The notes under the pieces were generated by a model. That model had not been told where the DNA came from. It worked only from the letters and a program-made list of their open reading frames with translations, and did no database searches. A program made the translations under genes and the position numbers. A stretch of DNA of 64,000 nt from Isoetes taiwanensis (taxonomy: Eukaryota > Streptophyta > Lycopodiopsida > Isoetales > Isoetaceae): NCBI GenBank assembly GCA_021234155.1, contig JAJEKV010000087.1, positions 2,024,465 to 2,088,464 on the forward strand. Reading direction: 5' to 3'. Of this stretch, positions 10,068 through 23,465 are shown in pieces (position 1 is the first letter of the stretch; each line of letters opens with the position of its first letter).

Positions 10068-13000
10068 CTTGAAATTTATTTTAAATAAACTAAGGACTCA
10101 CGGAGAACAAATAAATTACAAAGTTTTAAAAAAGTCCACATACGCTTCTATCAAGCAAGGTGTATACGTAAGTCTATAGCAAGTCGAGGAGCAAATAAGA
10201 GCAAGTGTATAAAGCAAAAGCCAAGCACATCTTCAACTTCAACCTCAGAGGCATACAATTTAAGGTGACAATATTTGTTTATTGAGGCAATACCAAAAAT
10301 GTGTTGCATTTTTTGCAATTTTGTTCATACTCGTAGTAAATTCAGCAAACTTTTGAACTAATGCTAGCACTTTTAGCTTGTTAAAACTTTTTCAATGTCT
10401 ACTTTGTTTTGTCCCAAAAATATTACTATTTCTCAAACCAAACTAGGAGGCCAAAAAAAATGTACCAATTAGGAATTTTAAAGTTTGAAGTTCAAATTCT
10501 CCAAAAAATGGTGCCTTCAAAATATTCAAAATTGTCACACTTGTCACAAATATATCAAGAAAAGGGCATTTGTGTAAATTTTAGGAATCTTTCAAAAGAT
10601 TCCTTTGAAGCGCGCTATATAAAAGAAATAAATAAGTTTAAACTTTGTGAAATGTCAATGCTATAGTCATATTAGTTGAACTTGATTTTGCCATTAAGAA
10701 CAAAGGTTTATCCAAACTCTGTGCATTTGGACTTTAGAATCACTTGTCATTGTTGGAGTAAAGATCAAAGAAAGGATTTGTAAGGTTATAGATAGAGCAT
10801 CCTCATTGGGCATGCGTAAAGGTTAAAAATATAGGAAATATTTAATTAGGAGATTGCCATCTGTATGAATATTAACCTTCCATGTGGGCTTGCATACTCA
10901 CAATCTTCTAATGTTATCCACCAAAAGTTCAACTTCTTGCGCAAACACATTTTCTCAACTCATTTATCTTGTATCATATATAGGTTGTGGTTTTAACAAT
11001 GCACTTTTCGGAGTCTCTTATTAATAGGTATAGAAAAGCCCTAGTTCGACTTGATCCCCAAGCTCTTGTCACAAATTCAACAATGAGACAAGTCTTCAGC
11101 TCATATTCGCTATTTTAATCACTTCTACCTTCAGCTTTATTATGATCAAAAGTTCTACAAACCCGAAAAACCAAGTGGTAAGATTACCGGTAAGATCGAC
11201 CAATGGGGAAATTTTAAAACACCCACTTATTTTGAAGATATCCGCCAAAAAATTGTATAATGATCAATTTAATAACTTTTAAGTTGTATCGCATATATTT
11301 ATTACCATTTAACCAAGAAGTTAAAAGCAATAAAAGCAAACGGAGAATAAATAATTAATTATATTGATCAAAAATAGTTATAAAATGTACAGCGATGGTG
11401 TACGCCCATACCGCACGCACTTCATCTAAAAACAACATTTAAATTACGTATCGCAGCCTAAAAAGGTGTGACAACATGTAGAAGACGACACGTGAACCGT
11501 ACATTACGACGCGGACCACACCGCTTTTAAATAATATTTCTTGGTCATACTTAAATCCTCAATAGTATCTCTCGGCATTTAACCAATAGTATCTCTGCTT
11601 CTAGAAAGACTCTCGCCTACCATCACTCTTCCCTAAATCCAACGCCGCGGCACCCTAATTCAATTTGACTTGTGCAACCATGTTGGGGTAGGAATAACCT
11701 AGGCTCTTAACATATCACCCAAATGCTTCTTATAAATCCATGTTGACGTAACTTTCAATGAGCGATGGTAGAAGGAAACTTCTATGTAAGATGTAAACTT
11801 CCAAGTTGATTCTGACCCACGACCACCTCAGTTCTAGGCTTACTCATAATAATGTCCGCCATAGACATTCCTAGACCCATAGCTTTAAATAATTTTTTTT
11901 CCTTTGTAGATGCCTTGATAATAAATTTCTTCCCAACTCGCCATGATTCTAATCTACGCTATACTCATGTCCTTTATCTTATATCTTACTTGACTTTATA
12001 TACACCTCCTAAAAAAAAATAAAAATAAAAATTCAAGAGACCACTATAGCTCACGTTATTTTTCTTCTTCGCTGGTCTCGTCTTAACTCGCTTCATTTCT
12101 AGAAAAAGGATCTCTTTCTACAATCGACTAGAACTTATGCAAAGACCCCTCTAGACCTTCGAACGGTTTGATTTCTTGATCCTACCACCCTTCAATATTT
12201 CTTTTCCATTGATCGTAATTCTTTTTATGGATCACTTCCTGTGATCATGATACATACTCAGAATAATGAGTGAGGCTTTGTATTAGAACCCAAAACAATG
12301 TCAACACTTTATTTTTAATTAATCCCGTACAAACGGCTATTATTTTGTGCCAAACTTCACCTATATGGCCGTGATTAATTATCTCTGCGGCCACACGTCA
12401 AGCCAAATTGATCGCGTCACCTTCTTTTTTGAGTTATTCTCCCGCACATAATGGTGGCCTCCAACCACGTTGACTAGTCACCACCAGTGTATCTAGATAT
12501 GTGGTCTGGCAAAATGCTTCCAACCATTACTTAGCATCATTAAAAGCTCTCAAGAATGAACTTCATATTCCAAGGGATTATGTCAATATCCTAGAGGAAG
12601 CATTTCACCAATCTACCTTACGAGAGCTTCCTATTAAAAGGTCGAACTCAATCACCATGTTGTCCTAGGATGCCATGGAAGCCTCCTCCCTGCCGCACCA
12701 AATTTTTAAAGAGCGCCTTACGCCTTCGCTGCTTCAAGTCTAATATTTTTTTGCATGTTAACAAAGACCACCCTCTTCATATGTTAGGTAATAACCTTCC
12801 TATCCGTGTCGCTTAAATATCACACATGGTCCTTCATTCCTTCTTCTTCTACGTTTTCGTGTCTATGGTTGGGCCTCAAGATCCCGTTCTTTTACGCTGC
12901 ATAGTGTATATACAATTCACCCTTTGGTCAAATCTTTATTCAAGAGAGTCACCAATCCATTACCTTTTGTTGACGCACGGCCTTTGAGGCTTCTAAGCCG

Positions 13001-16000
13001 CTTACTGTTCTCTATAAGTGTTAACCCACCTATCATTGGGGGTCATCATTCAATCCTACATCCTAGAAATGTTAGTCAGTCATTATGATGCTATGACGCC
13101 AAGGTATATTCCAAACACTCGGTATCCTCATTTAAGCCATAGTCATGGCCTAAGAGCAAGTGAGCCTCTCAGATAAATCGTGGAATACTGGAGCCACCGC
13201 GTATGCTGGTATTTGTGAGTCTCCACACAATGACAGTTGATATAACCCAAGCCAGATGTATACCCAGAGCCCCCGAGCATTCTTAACTTACACCTCCAAC
13301 CATGGCGTTCTGTCCGGTATGGATCATGGGAAAGTTAGTCTGGGTGTCTATGTACATTTGAACTTAGTAAATCGCTATTCGCTACTTATCCCGAATCGCA
13401 TCTATTGTACTACTCAACCCCACTATCTTAAGCTTTCATTCTATTGGTCAAGGATTATTTATTTTCCCCAAGTGCCAACTACCACATCATACCCAGTGTA
13501 CGGATGCGACGGTCCTTTGCACATTTCAAATATATCTCCTGCACTTCACTCCCTTGAAAATAATTTTCTCTCCCCCTGCTCACTTTCATTACACCTCTAA
13601 GATGTTTATCGATATGCGCGTACCTTAATAAAACATATATCCTCGAGTCCTTACACACGCGCGAGAGCTCCGCCCACCAGCGAAGCGTAAACTTAGTAGC
13701 TCTTGTTCAAAACCAATGCTCGTACCTTATGATGTGGTCGCTACCACCTACTTTCCAATGGGCAGGGGCCGCCAACCTATGTTGGACATGTATATGTCGC
13801 CTATATTTCGATAGGGTCTTCTTTTAGTGCCTGGTGGCACTTTAACTCCGCATATAGATTCATGTTTCCACTGTGGATTATGCCATACTCTCAAGGCTAC
13901 TATCCCACATCGGAGCTTTCTAAAGGCTTCTTTCTATTAAAGATCCTTTGTGTCCTCAATATCAACCATATGCTTAGTTTCAACACCAACCTGGTTATCA
14001 TGGACTTCAAATTTTGATCAAGAACTCCTTATATAGAATATCTCGATTCTTACCCTTTGGCGAGTTTCAAAGTCATAATTCTATGGGTCTATGCTCAAGG
14101 CAACTGATCACACCTTCGACTTCAAGATTCGTAATTGCCCTCACAGTAGGGTAACTCTTCGATATATGACTAATACCGCTCCATATATACCCCACCCCCT
14201 TCCCCATCTAGCACCGCTCGATTTTATCGGGACTTGAATTATGTATTGGCCTCTTCTTCTCGGTTACCTCTGTATAATCACAAAGTCGCCGTGACTCTTC
14301 CTTTTCTTCCATCGACGCTATTATTTTCTACACATCTTTTTATTCCCAAAACCAATAGATGTTTCTCGCAAATACTTTTACTATTTTCTTTCAATTGATT
14401 TAAGCCTCATATCCCTAGTACCCAATTTATATCTAAGATAGTCAACTCTAACCATTGGGATAGCTTGAATGCTTATCTCCGTAAAAGCATACCTAACCTT
14501 ACCTTTGTATACATATCATTATGCTTTTTTAAACCCTTAAGTTAAGTAATATTTCACTGCCTTGTACAAATATTCTTACTATCTTTTAATTTATGACATA
14601 TATCTGAATATCATCACAATCTATATCCCCATCTCCTCACTCACTATTTGATAATCCTTCCCATTATCCCTGCACTACCACGCAGTTGTTATTATGTGAT
14701 AGTGTAACATGTGTGAGCCAACCCCAAGTCTAGACTCAGGGATTCTTCGACAGCCACCTATCTATATTCATACTTCATGCAGGTTATTTCCTCAACTCTT
14801 GTTTATCTAGTACCATAGACATGTTCGACATGTTTAACACATCTAGTATATAGAACCTTTGTATTCATATGAAAATGTGAACTAAAAGTTCTATTACACC
14901 CTTTTCTATATAAATGGTCCTAGTATGCATACCAAATGAGCTAATACTCCTGATACACACAATGTATACCAAGTCTAGAGACATTCTTCTGGTGATGTTC
15001 ATTGGCCACCTACCTTTGTTCTACCTCCGTGACTCTTGGTCTATTCAAGCTGCTCCTCCAAATTCTCCTATATTCGGGAACGCCAAGCTTACAACAACTT
15101 CAAGCACCTTCTTGTCTCCTGCACTTGTGGTGGGGTATACACATTACTTGCTCTCCCTAATGTATCATATATTAGGGGTTGAAGGTCACTTCCTTCATTT
15201 GTAGCTTTCATGGCTGTACCTTCTCGCTAGCAAGATACGACCCACGTAGCTTACGGTGATCTTAATTGACCAGCTACGCTACCTGGCCATTGCACACCTC
15301 GTGAAATATCATCTTCTACCAAAACCAAATACGAAAAGGGTAATTTTATAATCCGTAGTTTATGGATCCACATCCTCATACGACATTATTCTCTACCTCT
15401 CCTACGAATCATACTCATTTAGCAAAAGCTATACACTATTATTAGAACAACACATTCTGCACTTTCACCACCATTGTTTAAACGCCTTACACTTTTAATC
15501 TCCTTCATGAGTCGGTAGTTATAATCCGCTTCCACTGAGCTTTTTAACGTGTTTATGGTAGATAATCATAAACCATTCCCATATATGGTGCTATATCCAG
15601 TGATTCCTTCACAGCGAATAGTAAATATATATGTCGATGATAAATCAATCCTCGTATATAGGGTCCAAAGTTGCTTTTTAATCGCATAACAAACATCACA
15701 ATTTTCTTTCACTATCCATCCAAAATAAGGATACCTTAATTACCACTCCTTATTCCTGCAACATTCAAAGACTTCATCAAGTAAGTGTTTTAGGTTAACC
15801 ATCATTATATATAGCAATGTACCTCAAAAGCACCGTGCATAAGCCCATGCTCACCGTGACTGGCCACAATGTAAGAATATCCTGACGCTTGGTAAATGTA
15901 TAGACATATAACCAATGAATTACTATAAAAGGCCATGAGTGTAAACTATGGTAAAGATAGAGAGTGTGAGGTGGAAACATTAAAGATATAATCGAAGGAG

Positions 16001-16660
16001 AAAGCTATAAACACATAGTCAATCATATATTAGAAGGAGATAATTATGTATATCTTACACAAACTTCGAGTGGAATAACCGTAGACTTAGATTATGTTAT
16101 AACAAGGTTATGAATAATAAAATGATGAAGAACGCGGTGTCCGTACTCAATATTACAAAGTATATAGGTAAAATGTTAGATACAAGCATAAATATATAAT
16201 TGTATTAAAAGGGTAAGTATAAATGTGAGGGTATGTAAAAACACTCGAGGATAGAACACATACGAAGTTGTTAAAATCAGAATAATAGGAAAATAAAATT
16301 TGATACAAAAATTAAATTAGTACCGGGTCGTAATAAAATGAATTGCAAAGTGAAGGGAGAATATATATACAGACATATATAATGTATAATATATGATTAG
16401 AATGACTTACTAAAGTGTAGATTAATAACCTCGTGACATATATTAAAAAGAACAAATAGTTGCTTATATCTATACCGCCTATAAAATATAATCACATATA
16501 TCGTGTATGTATAGAAACAATGATTTAAATGATAAAACCATATGAACTCATCACCACTTAATGAAAATGGGAAGGAGACTTCCGCGAAAGCAGGATCGTT
16601 GACCTTGATTTGTCCTAAAAGATGATCATGTCTGATCATACCTCTACTCATATATCCCGT
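10068..16660. other. Gene-free, probably degraded retroelement sequence
   Basis: No intact frame or recognisable protein. From about 11.5 kb the plus strand turns rich in C and T. The right end runs into the gypsy-like junction at 16661, so much of this may be the internal region of a decayed LTR element. I could not identify gag, protease, reverse transcriptase or integrase motifs, nor an upstream copy of the LTR. Confidence 0.3.
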
Positions 16661-16889
16661 AGAAGTCAATTGCACATTGCAAGTCATTTCAAACTTAATC
16701 ACTTTGAACATGACAACGCCCGGTGGTGACTTATAGTAATCTCATGCTATCTCTTAAGGAGGGGAGGACTTCCTTCCAATGTGCCAGTGTCTTGAATGGA
16801 GTAGTCTTGATGCTCAGGACGCGATCATTTTTAAGATAGAGAATGTAGACGCTCCAATGATTTATAATGCCTCTTTTAGTATGGGAGCA
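16661..16889 (+). mobile_element. Ty3/gypsy-like pol end, copy 1
   Basis: Matches 19195-19394 over about 200 bases, including aagtcatttcaaa, atcactttgaacatgacaac, and a later ggaggacttccttccaatgtg against ggacagacttgcttccaacacgtg. In the second copy the same segment ends at a polypurine tract and LTR start. Here the tract has decayed to gggagca. All frames are broken. Confidence 0.55.
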
Positions 16890-18349
16890 TGATATTACCA
16901 TAACAATTAATGGCACATTAATTATTCAGTGCTTAAGGTTAGCTTGCGTTAAGCATATTAATTATTAAGGTGGAAACTCCAACCCAAAAATCCTAATTCG
17001 AAGGAGGGCTTAAACTAATACCTTCTGTACAAATATTAAATTAGTTAATATTAGCTAATCTAGAGTCACACCACCAAATTCCATTGGGCAAGGGAAGCAG
17101 CAATCAAACCCAAATTATTTTATACCCCCATTTGCTCTGTAGTAATCTCATTGGGGAGGTTGGTGAGAGGAGCTGCCCACCCCCTCGCTCTGCATGTGGA
17201 AGGATGGAGAACCTAGAGAGGGTGGATCTATCTATGATCTCAAGTAGTGCTGTGATAGTTTGGATTCCTAGATTGTATGCTGAAGGTATTAGGATTAACT
17301 CTTGCATGAATAGATGTATGGCTAATTCTTTTTTATGTTCTATTCAAGCTATGGATGGATGGATATAAGGATAGCTTTTTTGTTCCTCCCGTTGTATGGG
17401 TAAGGTGTAGAGACCCCCAAAGGCCATCTAAAAGTAGAGATGTTCTAGATAGAACCCTTAACCCAAGCAGTGCAGCTCAGGCACAAGTGCCAACCCCGGG
17501 CCGAGGATGCGATGTGGTTCACACTGCATAACGAGCATGATGGTGAATGGTAGGAGTCTCGCCAGCACGGCTATAGGAATCCCACAAAGGTGCGTTGTAG
17601 GCTTACAGGCAGTCACCAGGCGGTCGGCGGTGGCTGACACTCCCCGTCCGTAGGAGAGACACCGCGCGGGACGCTCTAGACCTCTAATCCGCCGGGTGAG
17701 CCAGCTTTAGACGTATAGGGGAGTAAGTCTAAAATTTGTCGCACGTTGTTCTTAGTACAGTGGATCCGCCATGCTCGGAGATTTCTTAACCTGCCTCTAT
17801 CGGACGGGAGATGTAACCCTGAGTGTTCCGTGAGGGTGATTCCGATTAAGGTTTTCTGAGGGCTACAAGCACGCTATATAGCATGATTCACTCCTTATCT
17901 CGCAGTGCAATGTGAGGCAGATGAGTGGACTACCCAGCTATTGTCTACATGCTGGCCAACGCCATGCTGGCACTGGTCACATGCAGGTAGTCTGCCGCCA
18001 TTCAGCCTATGGAGTCCGAGCCCGTAGAGCCCTTAGTTATGGTGTATTTCCTTTGTTATGTTGGTATTCCTCGCTGTTAGTTGTATTGATGAGATGATGG
18101 GCCACCCTTCATGGTGGTATATATATTTGTCGTGATTAAGTAGGGTGCTAACATGTATATACGCCCGCTATATAGGATTCCCATAGAAGGGCGCGGGATG
18201 ACACCTCCTTGTCCTTCACCCGACATCTCTGGCTTACCAAGTGGTCCGAAATGCATCTTAGAGGCCTTTTCGTGGTGATGGATTTGCCATGGGAGGGAAT
18301 TTCATTATTTATATAACATGGGGAGTCATATGATTTGGGGAGCGTCACA
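16890..18349 (+). mobile_element. LTR copy A (long form)
   Basis: Begins tgatatta just after the decayed polypurine tract and ends gcgtcaca. The last 260 bases match 19680-19947 closely, with shared blocks gatgggccac, gctaacatgtatatacgc, ctatataggat, cccatagaagg and ttgccatgggaggg. The first part matches the start of copy B. Copy A is about 1460 bases against 553 for B, so one of them has a large internal gain or loss. Open frames inside it are short and have no known similarity. Confidence 0.6.
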
Positions 18350-19194
18350 CTTTTCCTATGATGGATAATTATACTTTAGCTTGTACCTTAGTACGCATAA
18401 TCATAAGCCATTTCTCCGTATCCTTCTATGTTGAATGGTAGTATATATGCATTCTCATAATTATTAAGTATACCTTCCTAGGTCGCCTAAATTCCAGTGA
18501 TTCAATGGGATCATAGATATCAGGATATCCATTTTCCCCGAGTATGGATCCAAATTACGGATACATTCCCCCTCATAATTCCAAACCTTTAGCACTTCAA
18601 CACAATTACTTACGTATTTAATGGGATATCTAATGTTTCGCTTAGTCATCAGCTCCTAGTGAAACTCTGCCTAATTCAGCTTACTATGCGTATGTCGTGC
18701 TACACTTGCTGCATACTGACTCCCACCCCACCATATCTATATGTAAACCGTTTGTGCTTGTCAATATACTTTCCTAGGAGTAGGCGTATGATTGCCACTA
18801 ACGATCTACATGGAGCTATATTACCTACCATGTCACTTAATTAGTTACTTTTTCTTAGGCCACATTTCCTCCAAAATAGCTTGAACCACTAAGGTAATAT
18901 TATTTTACATAATCTACCTTGTTTCCTGCACTTAATCACCTAAATTAATCTCACACTTTTATTTATACGAGTACAAGTCAGTCAATTCAATCCAAAATAA
19001 GATCCTACATCTCCCGCTGTATTTAAAAGGGTTTTTATGTAATCCATGTCACCTTGAAAAGTATCTATATACTGGATATATGCCCGACGACCATTGGCCT
19101 CATTCCTTTTAATGTTTTGTTCCGTCGTCATCTCACCATAAGATTTGCATTTCGTATTCGAACATCTCCATGAATTCGTATGTTGCATTCCGCA
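18350..19194 (+). mobile_element. Remnant between the two LTR copies
   Basis: About 0.85 kb lies between LTR A and the second pol-end segment, far too short for a full gypsy interior. No primer-binding site of the usual TGGTATCAGAGC form follows LTR A. It is best read as an internally deleted element. Confidence 0.4.
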
Positions 19195-19394
19195 TGACAT
19201 GAATTCTCTCAAACTTATGAATTGCAAATTACAAGTCATTTCAAAATTGATCACTTTGAACATGACAACTTATGTGCGACTTATAATCTCACATGACCTC
19301 TTCAAGGAGGACAGACTTGCTTCCAACACGTGATGTACTACCGAAGAGCAATAGTATTGATGTGAGGACAACATCCTTTTTAAGGTGGGGAGAA
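19195..19394 (+). mobile_element. Ty3/gypsy-like pol end and polypurine tract, copy 2
   Basis: Near its end one frame reads EDNILFKVGRM before a stop, and the DNA is aaggtggggagaa followed by the LTR. This layout, a polypurine tract abutting a TG-starting LTR right after a worn pol C-terminus, is characteristic of plant Ty3/gypsy elements. It is not intact. Confidence 0.6.
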
Positions 19395-19947
19395 TGTGAT
19401 ATTCCACGTATATATATGCTATACGTACAAACATGACATGTCACCACGGGTACATAATGGTACATTGGCCATTATTGAATAAGACAAAAGGGTTAAAGTT
19501 AGCTATATTAATTACTACCCTAGCCATTGTTCTATGCCAGCCAATGCCATTGTCATGACTCGATCTGTTGATATCTAGAGGCTCTGACCTTCAGTTGACC
19601 TCCATGAGTCTGAGCTCAGGTCAGAACCTTCATTTCTGATGCATTTGCTATGTATATTGATATGGTGTGATATCGTCTCATTGATGGATGGGCCACACTT
19701 CGTGGTGGCATATTATTATGTATATTGTGTGGCTGGGTGCTAACATGTATATACGCTTCTGCTATATAGGATTTCCCATAGAAGGTGTGGGGCAAATGAC
19801 ACCTTCGTTCCCTTCAGCCAGACATTTGCCCATCATAAGTGGTCCGAGTCAGACGGAGGGCCTTTCCATGGTGATTTTGTTGCCATGGGAGGGGAATTTC
19901 CTGCATTTATATGATGGGAGCATCGTATAGGTTCATGGAGCATCACA
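19395..19947 (+). mobile_element. LTR copy B (short form)
   Basis: Starts tgtgat and ends atcaca, a perfect 6-base terminal inverted repeat of the TG...CA kind, directly after the polypurine tract. Its 3' 260 bases match the end of LTR A. The central part of A has no counterpart here. Confidence 0.65.
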
Positions 19948-21683
19948 ATAGTTGAGCCAAGCTAGGCCTGACCATGCAACCTAATGCCATTTAAAAACCC
20001 TATAGGAACGACTAAAAAAGCAATAGTTTTTACTCAAAAGTAAAAAAAGAGGCGTGAATCTTATATAAAACATGGCACGGCCTCAAAACAACAACCATGC
20101 TATTGCAGCGATTACGGCGCGACCATATTATGCACGCTTGTGTCCTCATTGAGTAATTGCGTTTGCTTCCGATTGCAGCTACAAGGAGTCCATGGCGGCC
20201 GCATTTTTAGAACTACACGACTGCCAAAACAAGCGCGTCCACGTGACAGCAAGATGTGTCCGCGTTGAAAGTTTGGCGACCACTTGTGTGCATTATGTGG
20301 CCACGTAATGTGACAGTTGCTTCTGTTATCGGCCGCTTGCATTCACTTTTATACGCATCCATGTGCTGTAAAAGTTGCAGCCATATGTACAAAATCTATC
20401 CTTGGTAAGTACCATATAAATGAAGGTAGTATGATATAAGAGGAGCTACAACCGAAATCCAAAAGCCAAGAGGATTTTGTGTATGGCAAGATTGGATTAG
20501 TAATCGAAGGTTGTCTCGATGATGGAGGAGGAGGTGGATAAGTTCATAGAGGCTAACCACTTTGTGATTTGTATACACAACACCAATGTCTCTAGTTTAG
20601 ACATGTCAAACTGAATCCCATTTTCAATAATCTGTCCCTTTCTTGTGTACGTGGCACCTACATTGTCACATGCCTTCAAAGTCCTCCTCCTAGAATACTT
20701 TGACATTTTGACTTCTAGACATGCCAACCCCTTTTTTGCTTCCTTTGGACAAACCCTTAAATGGGCTCTTCAATGCTCGATGTGTACATTAATAATGTTG
20801 TCAAATAATTGTCTGAATCATGCCGATCTGTTCATTCATGTAATATAGAAAGAGTGATGCAAAGACACAAGGTGTCGGATGGACGGATGGATCTCTAGTA
20901 GTAGTGGTAGGATGCGAAAATAAAGAAACATTGTACATGGGTCTCATACTATGAACATGGTTTGGTTGCAATAACCTTTTACAGAATATTATGTGTAAGC
21001 TACCTATAGAACATTAGTATACCTAACATACCAAAAATAGACTGAACGTTTAAGAAAGATTTACTCATGTCGTGCCAATAGCCAAGGGCTAACATTCTAA
21101 TATATTTCTGGGAACAGGAGCTGAAATTATTGTTATTCAAAAGGACCCACAAACAAGTCTTCTTACAAGGGTATCACAACAAGAGACATCTCGTTTTCGA
21201 ATTGGTAACATGGGTGTTGTCAGGGGACCCACTTGAACAGACAAACGTCCATCTCTCGACACCCAAGCAAGAATCGGGCAAAGGGGGAATATGGGAAAAA
21301 TTAAAAGGTTATTTCCCAAGAAGATATGAATGTTATAGATCATTGGAAGTCCTTGGAGTCGTCTGGTGCCGAGTTACCATCCAACCACCACTAGGCGAGA
21401 TCGTAACTTTATCGGCGGAAATTGATCGTGCTCACCGGAGCCTGATTTAAGTAGAATTGACATATTGTCTATAACATACATTGTACTCTTTCAAAACTCT
21501 AAGAAGGGTGGCCTGGATTGGATGGTGTGTTTGTTTCTCTTGTTTGTGCTGGATGGAAGTATCCACCCAAGCAAATTCCATGGGCCATGGGCTAAGGTGG
21601 TCTACATTGTTCTTTAAATGATGCTTGGGCAAAACTAGAGAAATTATTAGGCAGGGGGCATATATGGTCTAGAACACCATACC
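19948..21683. other. Upstream region of the TBL pseudogene; no gene seen
   Basis: A GC-richer patch at about 20105-20345 includes a G-box core cacgtg at 20240-20245. No coding similarity was recognised. The 106-codon frame at 21130-21450 shows no motif I know. Confidence 0.3.
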
Positions 21684-23465
21684 ATGATGATGACACTCAT
21701 GAAAGATTTTCACAAGAGAGGGGTTTGGCCATGGGTATTAATGTTCATATTGGTGATCTTTTTCCTAATGTATAGTGTGGATAAAGAAGCTAGATATGGT
21801 GTAATTTCCCTTCCTGTGGGAGAAGCCTGTCTAAGGGCATATCTCAAAGGAAAAATCATCAAATGCCAGCTTGCTCAAGGTGGTCTAGACACTGGACATG
21901 ATCAGCTCTGCCAATCACTTCAAACTGACAATTCTAGTTTGCGCGAAGAAGATCAGAAACAGGATCCTCCAGTTTCTGATCATAATTTACAAAATCCATC
22001 CCCCAAGCAGCCTAAAAAGCAACAGTTTGATTATGATATTGCTCCAAGTAAGACTATTCCTCATAGATATTTCTTTTTGGTTTTTGCACCTGTGTCAGAA
22101 TCTGTGTTTCTGACCAAGTTTTCTTTGATTCTTGTGCAGGAGACTGTGATTTTTCAAAGGGAGAATGGGTTTATGATTCCAGAGGTCCTGTGTATACCAA
22201 TGATACATGTCCCATGATCAGAGGCCATGAGAATTGCCTCCAGAATGGAAGGAGAAACAAGGAGTATCTGTATTACAGATGGAAGCCAGAGCAGTGCCAT
22301 ATTCCAAGGTTCGATGGTTTGAATTGATGAGAACAAAGCAGCAGTTGCTCTTATCGGAGACTTATGTTCTGACCAGCTCTACCTCTGATCTGCTCTCTCG
22401 CTGACACAGGTAATGCAGTAATGCAGGTTAAACAAAAGGAAAGTCCTGATGGAGTGAAGTGTACAACTGATTAGAAGCTAAAAGACTCCATATTTCTAGA
22501 TTTTAGACAATGCCTGAGTATAAGGTTTAACAGCGGCTTGGAGCAATTTAACACAAAAAGCCAAGTCTGTACCATTTGGGCTTGCTGCCAGATCAAAATT
22601 CGTGTCAATGATTGATGGGTTTTTACAGATGTAAAATTATTTCGCAATGAGGCTGAGAAATCGTGCTGTTGAGGATACGATCAGATTGGAAAGATCCTCT
22701 GTGTAGCAGGGAACTAACAGGCTACGTTTATTACAGGCATCAAAAGCGCGTCAAGTGTACAGATCCGATAGTGACCACGTATTTCCAGCCTGGCCTGTTC
22801 ACTTAGCAGTGTATTGGGCTCCATTTTTGGTGTATGATACGGACCAAGAATTCAAAGGCGTTGAAGAAGGACCATATAAGCTGCAGGTTGATGTTGTAAG
22901 CAATGAGTGGTACCAAAATATGAGCAGATATGACGCCCTAGTTGTCTCAGGAGGCCAATGGTTCCTCAGGACTAATTTGCACTATTACTCCCAAGGCAAC
23001 CTTGCTGCTTGTTACTATTGCCCTAATGCCGCCACCATCACCTGTCACCACCCTTCCGGCGTTACCATTCTCATTAAGGTCCTGAAACTCACATACCTCC
23101 AAAAATTCTCCGCCACATATTCACGAGTTGTTTCTTGTGGCGTCGGTAACTGTAACCGTACCTCGCCCCTCAAACCCCATGAAGTTAAGAAGAATGAACG
23201 TGATGATGAAATTCATGACATTCAAGTTGATGTTCTCACCCAGCTTAACCACACTGTTGGTTCCAAGTTTGGTTCTCGAGTCAGACTGCTTGATGTTACT
23301 TAGTCTCAATTCCATTCACGGGCGGATGGCCACCCCATGGTATATTCTTCCGGGCGGACAATCTAGTCGTGAGATTGCTTGTAATCGTGCATTCCTCGCC
23401 TCCCCGATACATGTGGAATGCCTCTTCTTCAAGTTCTCCTCCAAGAATTCTATCAGAAATCCTAG
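21684..23465 (+). pseudogene. TBL-family polysaccharide O-acetyltransferase pseudogene
   Basis: A decayed relative of the intact TBL gene at 54955-56465, with the same three-exon plan. Exon 1 (21684-22047) is open and encodes a membrane anchor (residues 15-32, WPWVLMFILVIFF...) and a polar stem. It splices in phase 1 to exon 2 (22140-22409). Exon 2 starts well (DCDFSKGEWVYD, then GHENCLQNGRR, YLYYRWKPEQC) but after RFDGL passes through two frame changes and a stop, and its GDS motif has become GDL. Exon 3 (22737 on) is open for about 180 codons with VVSGGQWF and NCNRTSP, but the RTF...HYENG block is deleted. A TAG follows LLDVT. Further on, the terminal DCLHWC motif survives as DCL-stop-SC, with the catalytic His codon replaced by TAA, and LLQVLLQEF closes the similarity at TAG 23463-23465. 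Serine and histidine of the catalytic triad are both lost. Confidence 0.85.

Noticed and set aside
20240-20245. G-box as a regulatory site of the TBL pseudogene
   Set aside because: A lone cacgtg 1.4 kb upstream of a dead gene is expected by chance.
22755-23303. Independent 182-codon gene
   Set aside because: It is exon 3 of the TBL pseudogene; similarity extends upstream across a splice acceptor and downstream past the stop.
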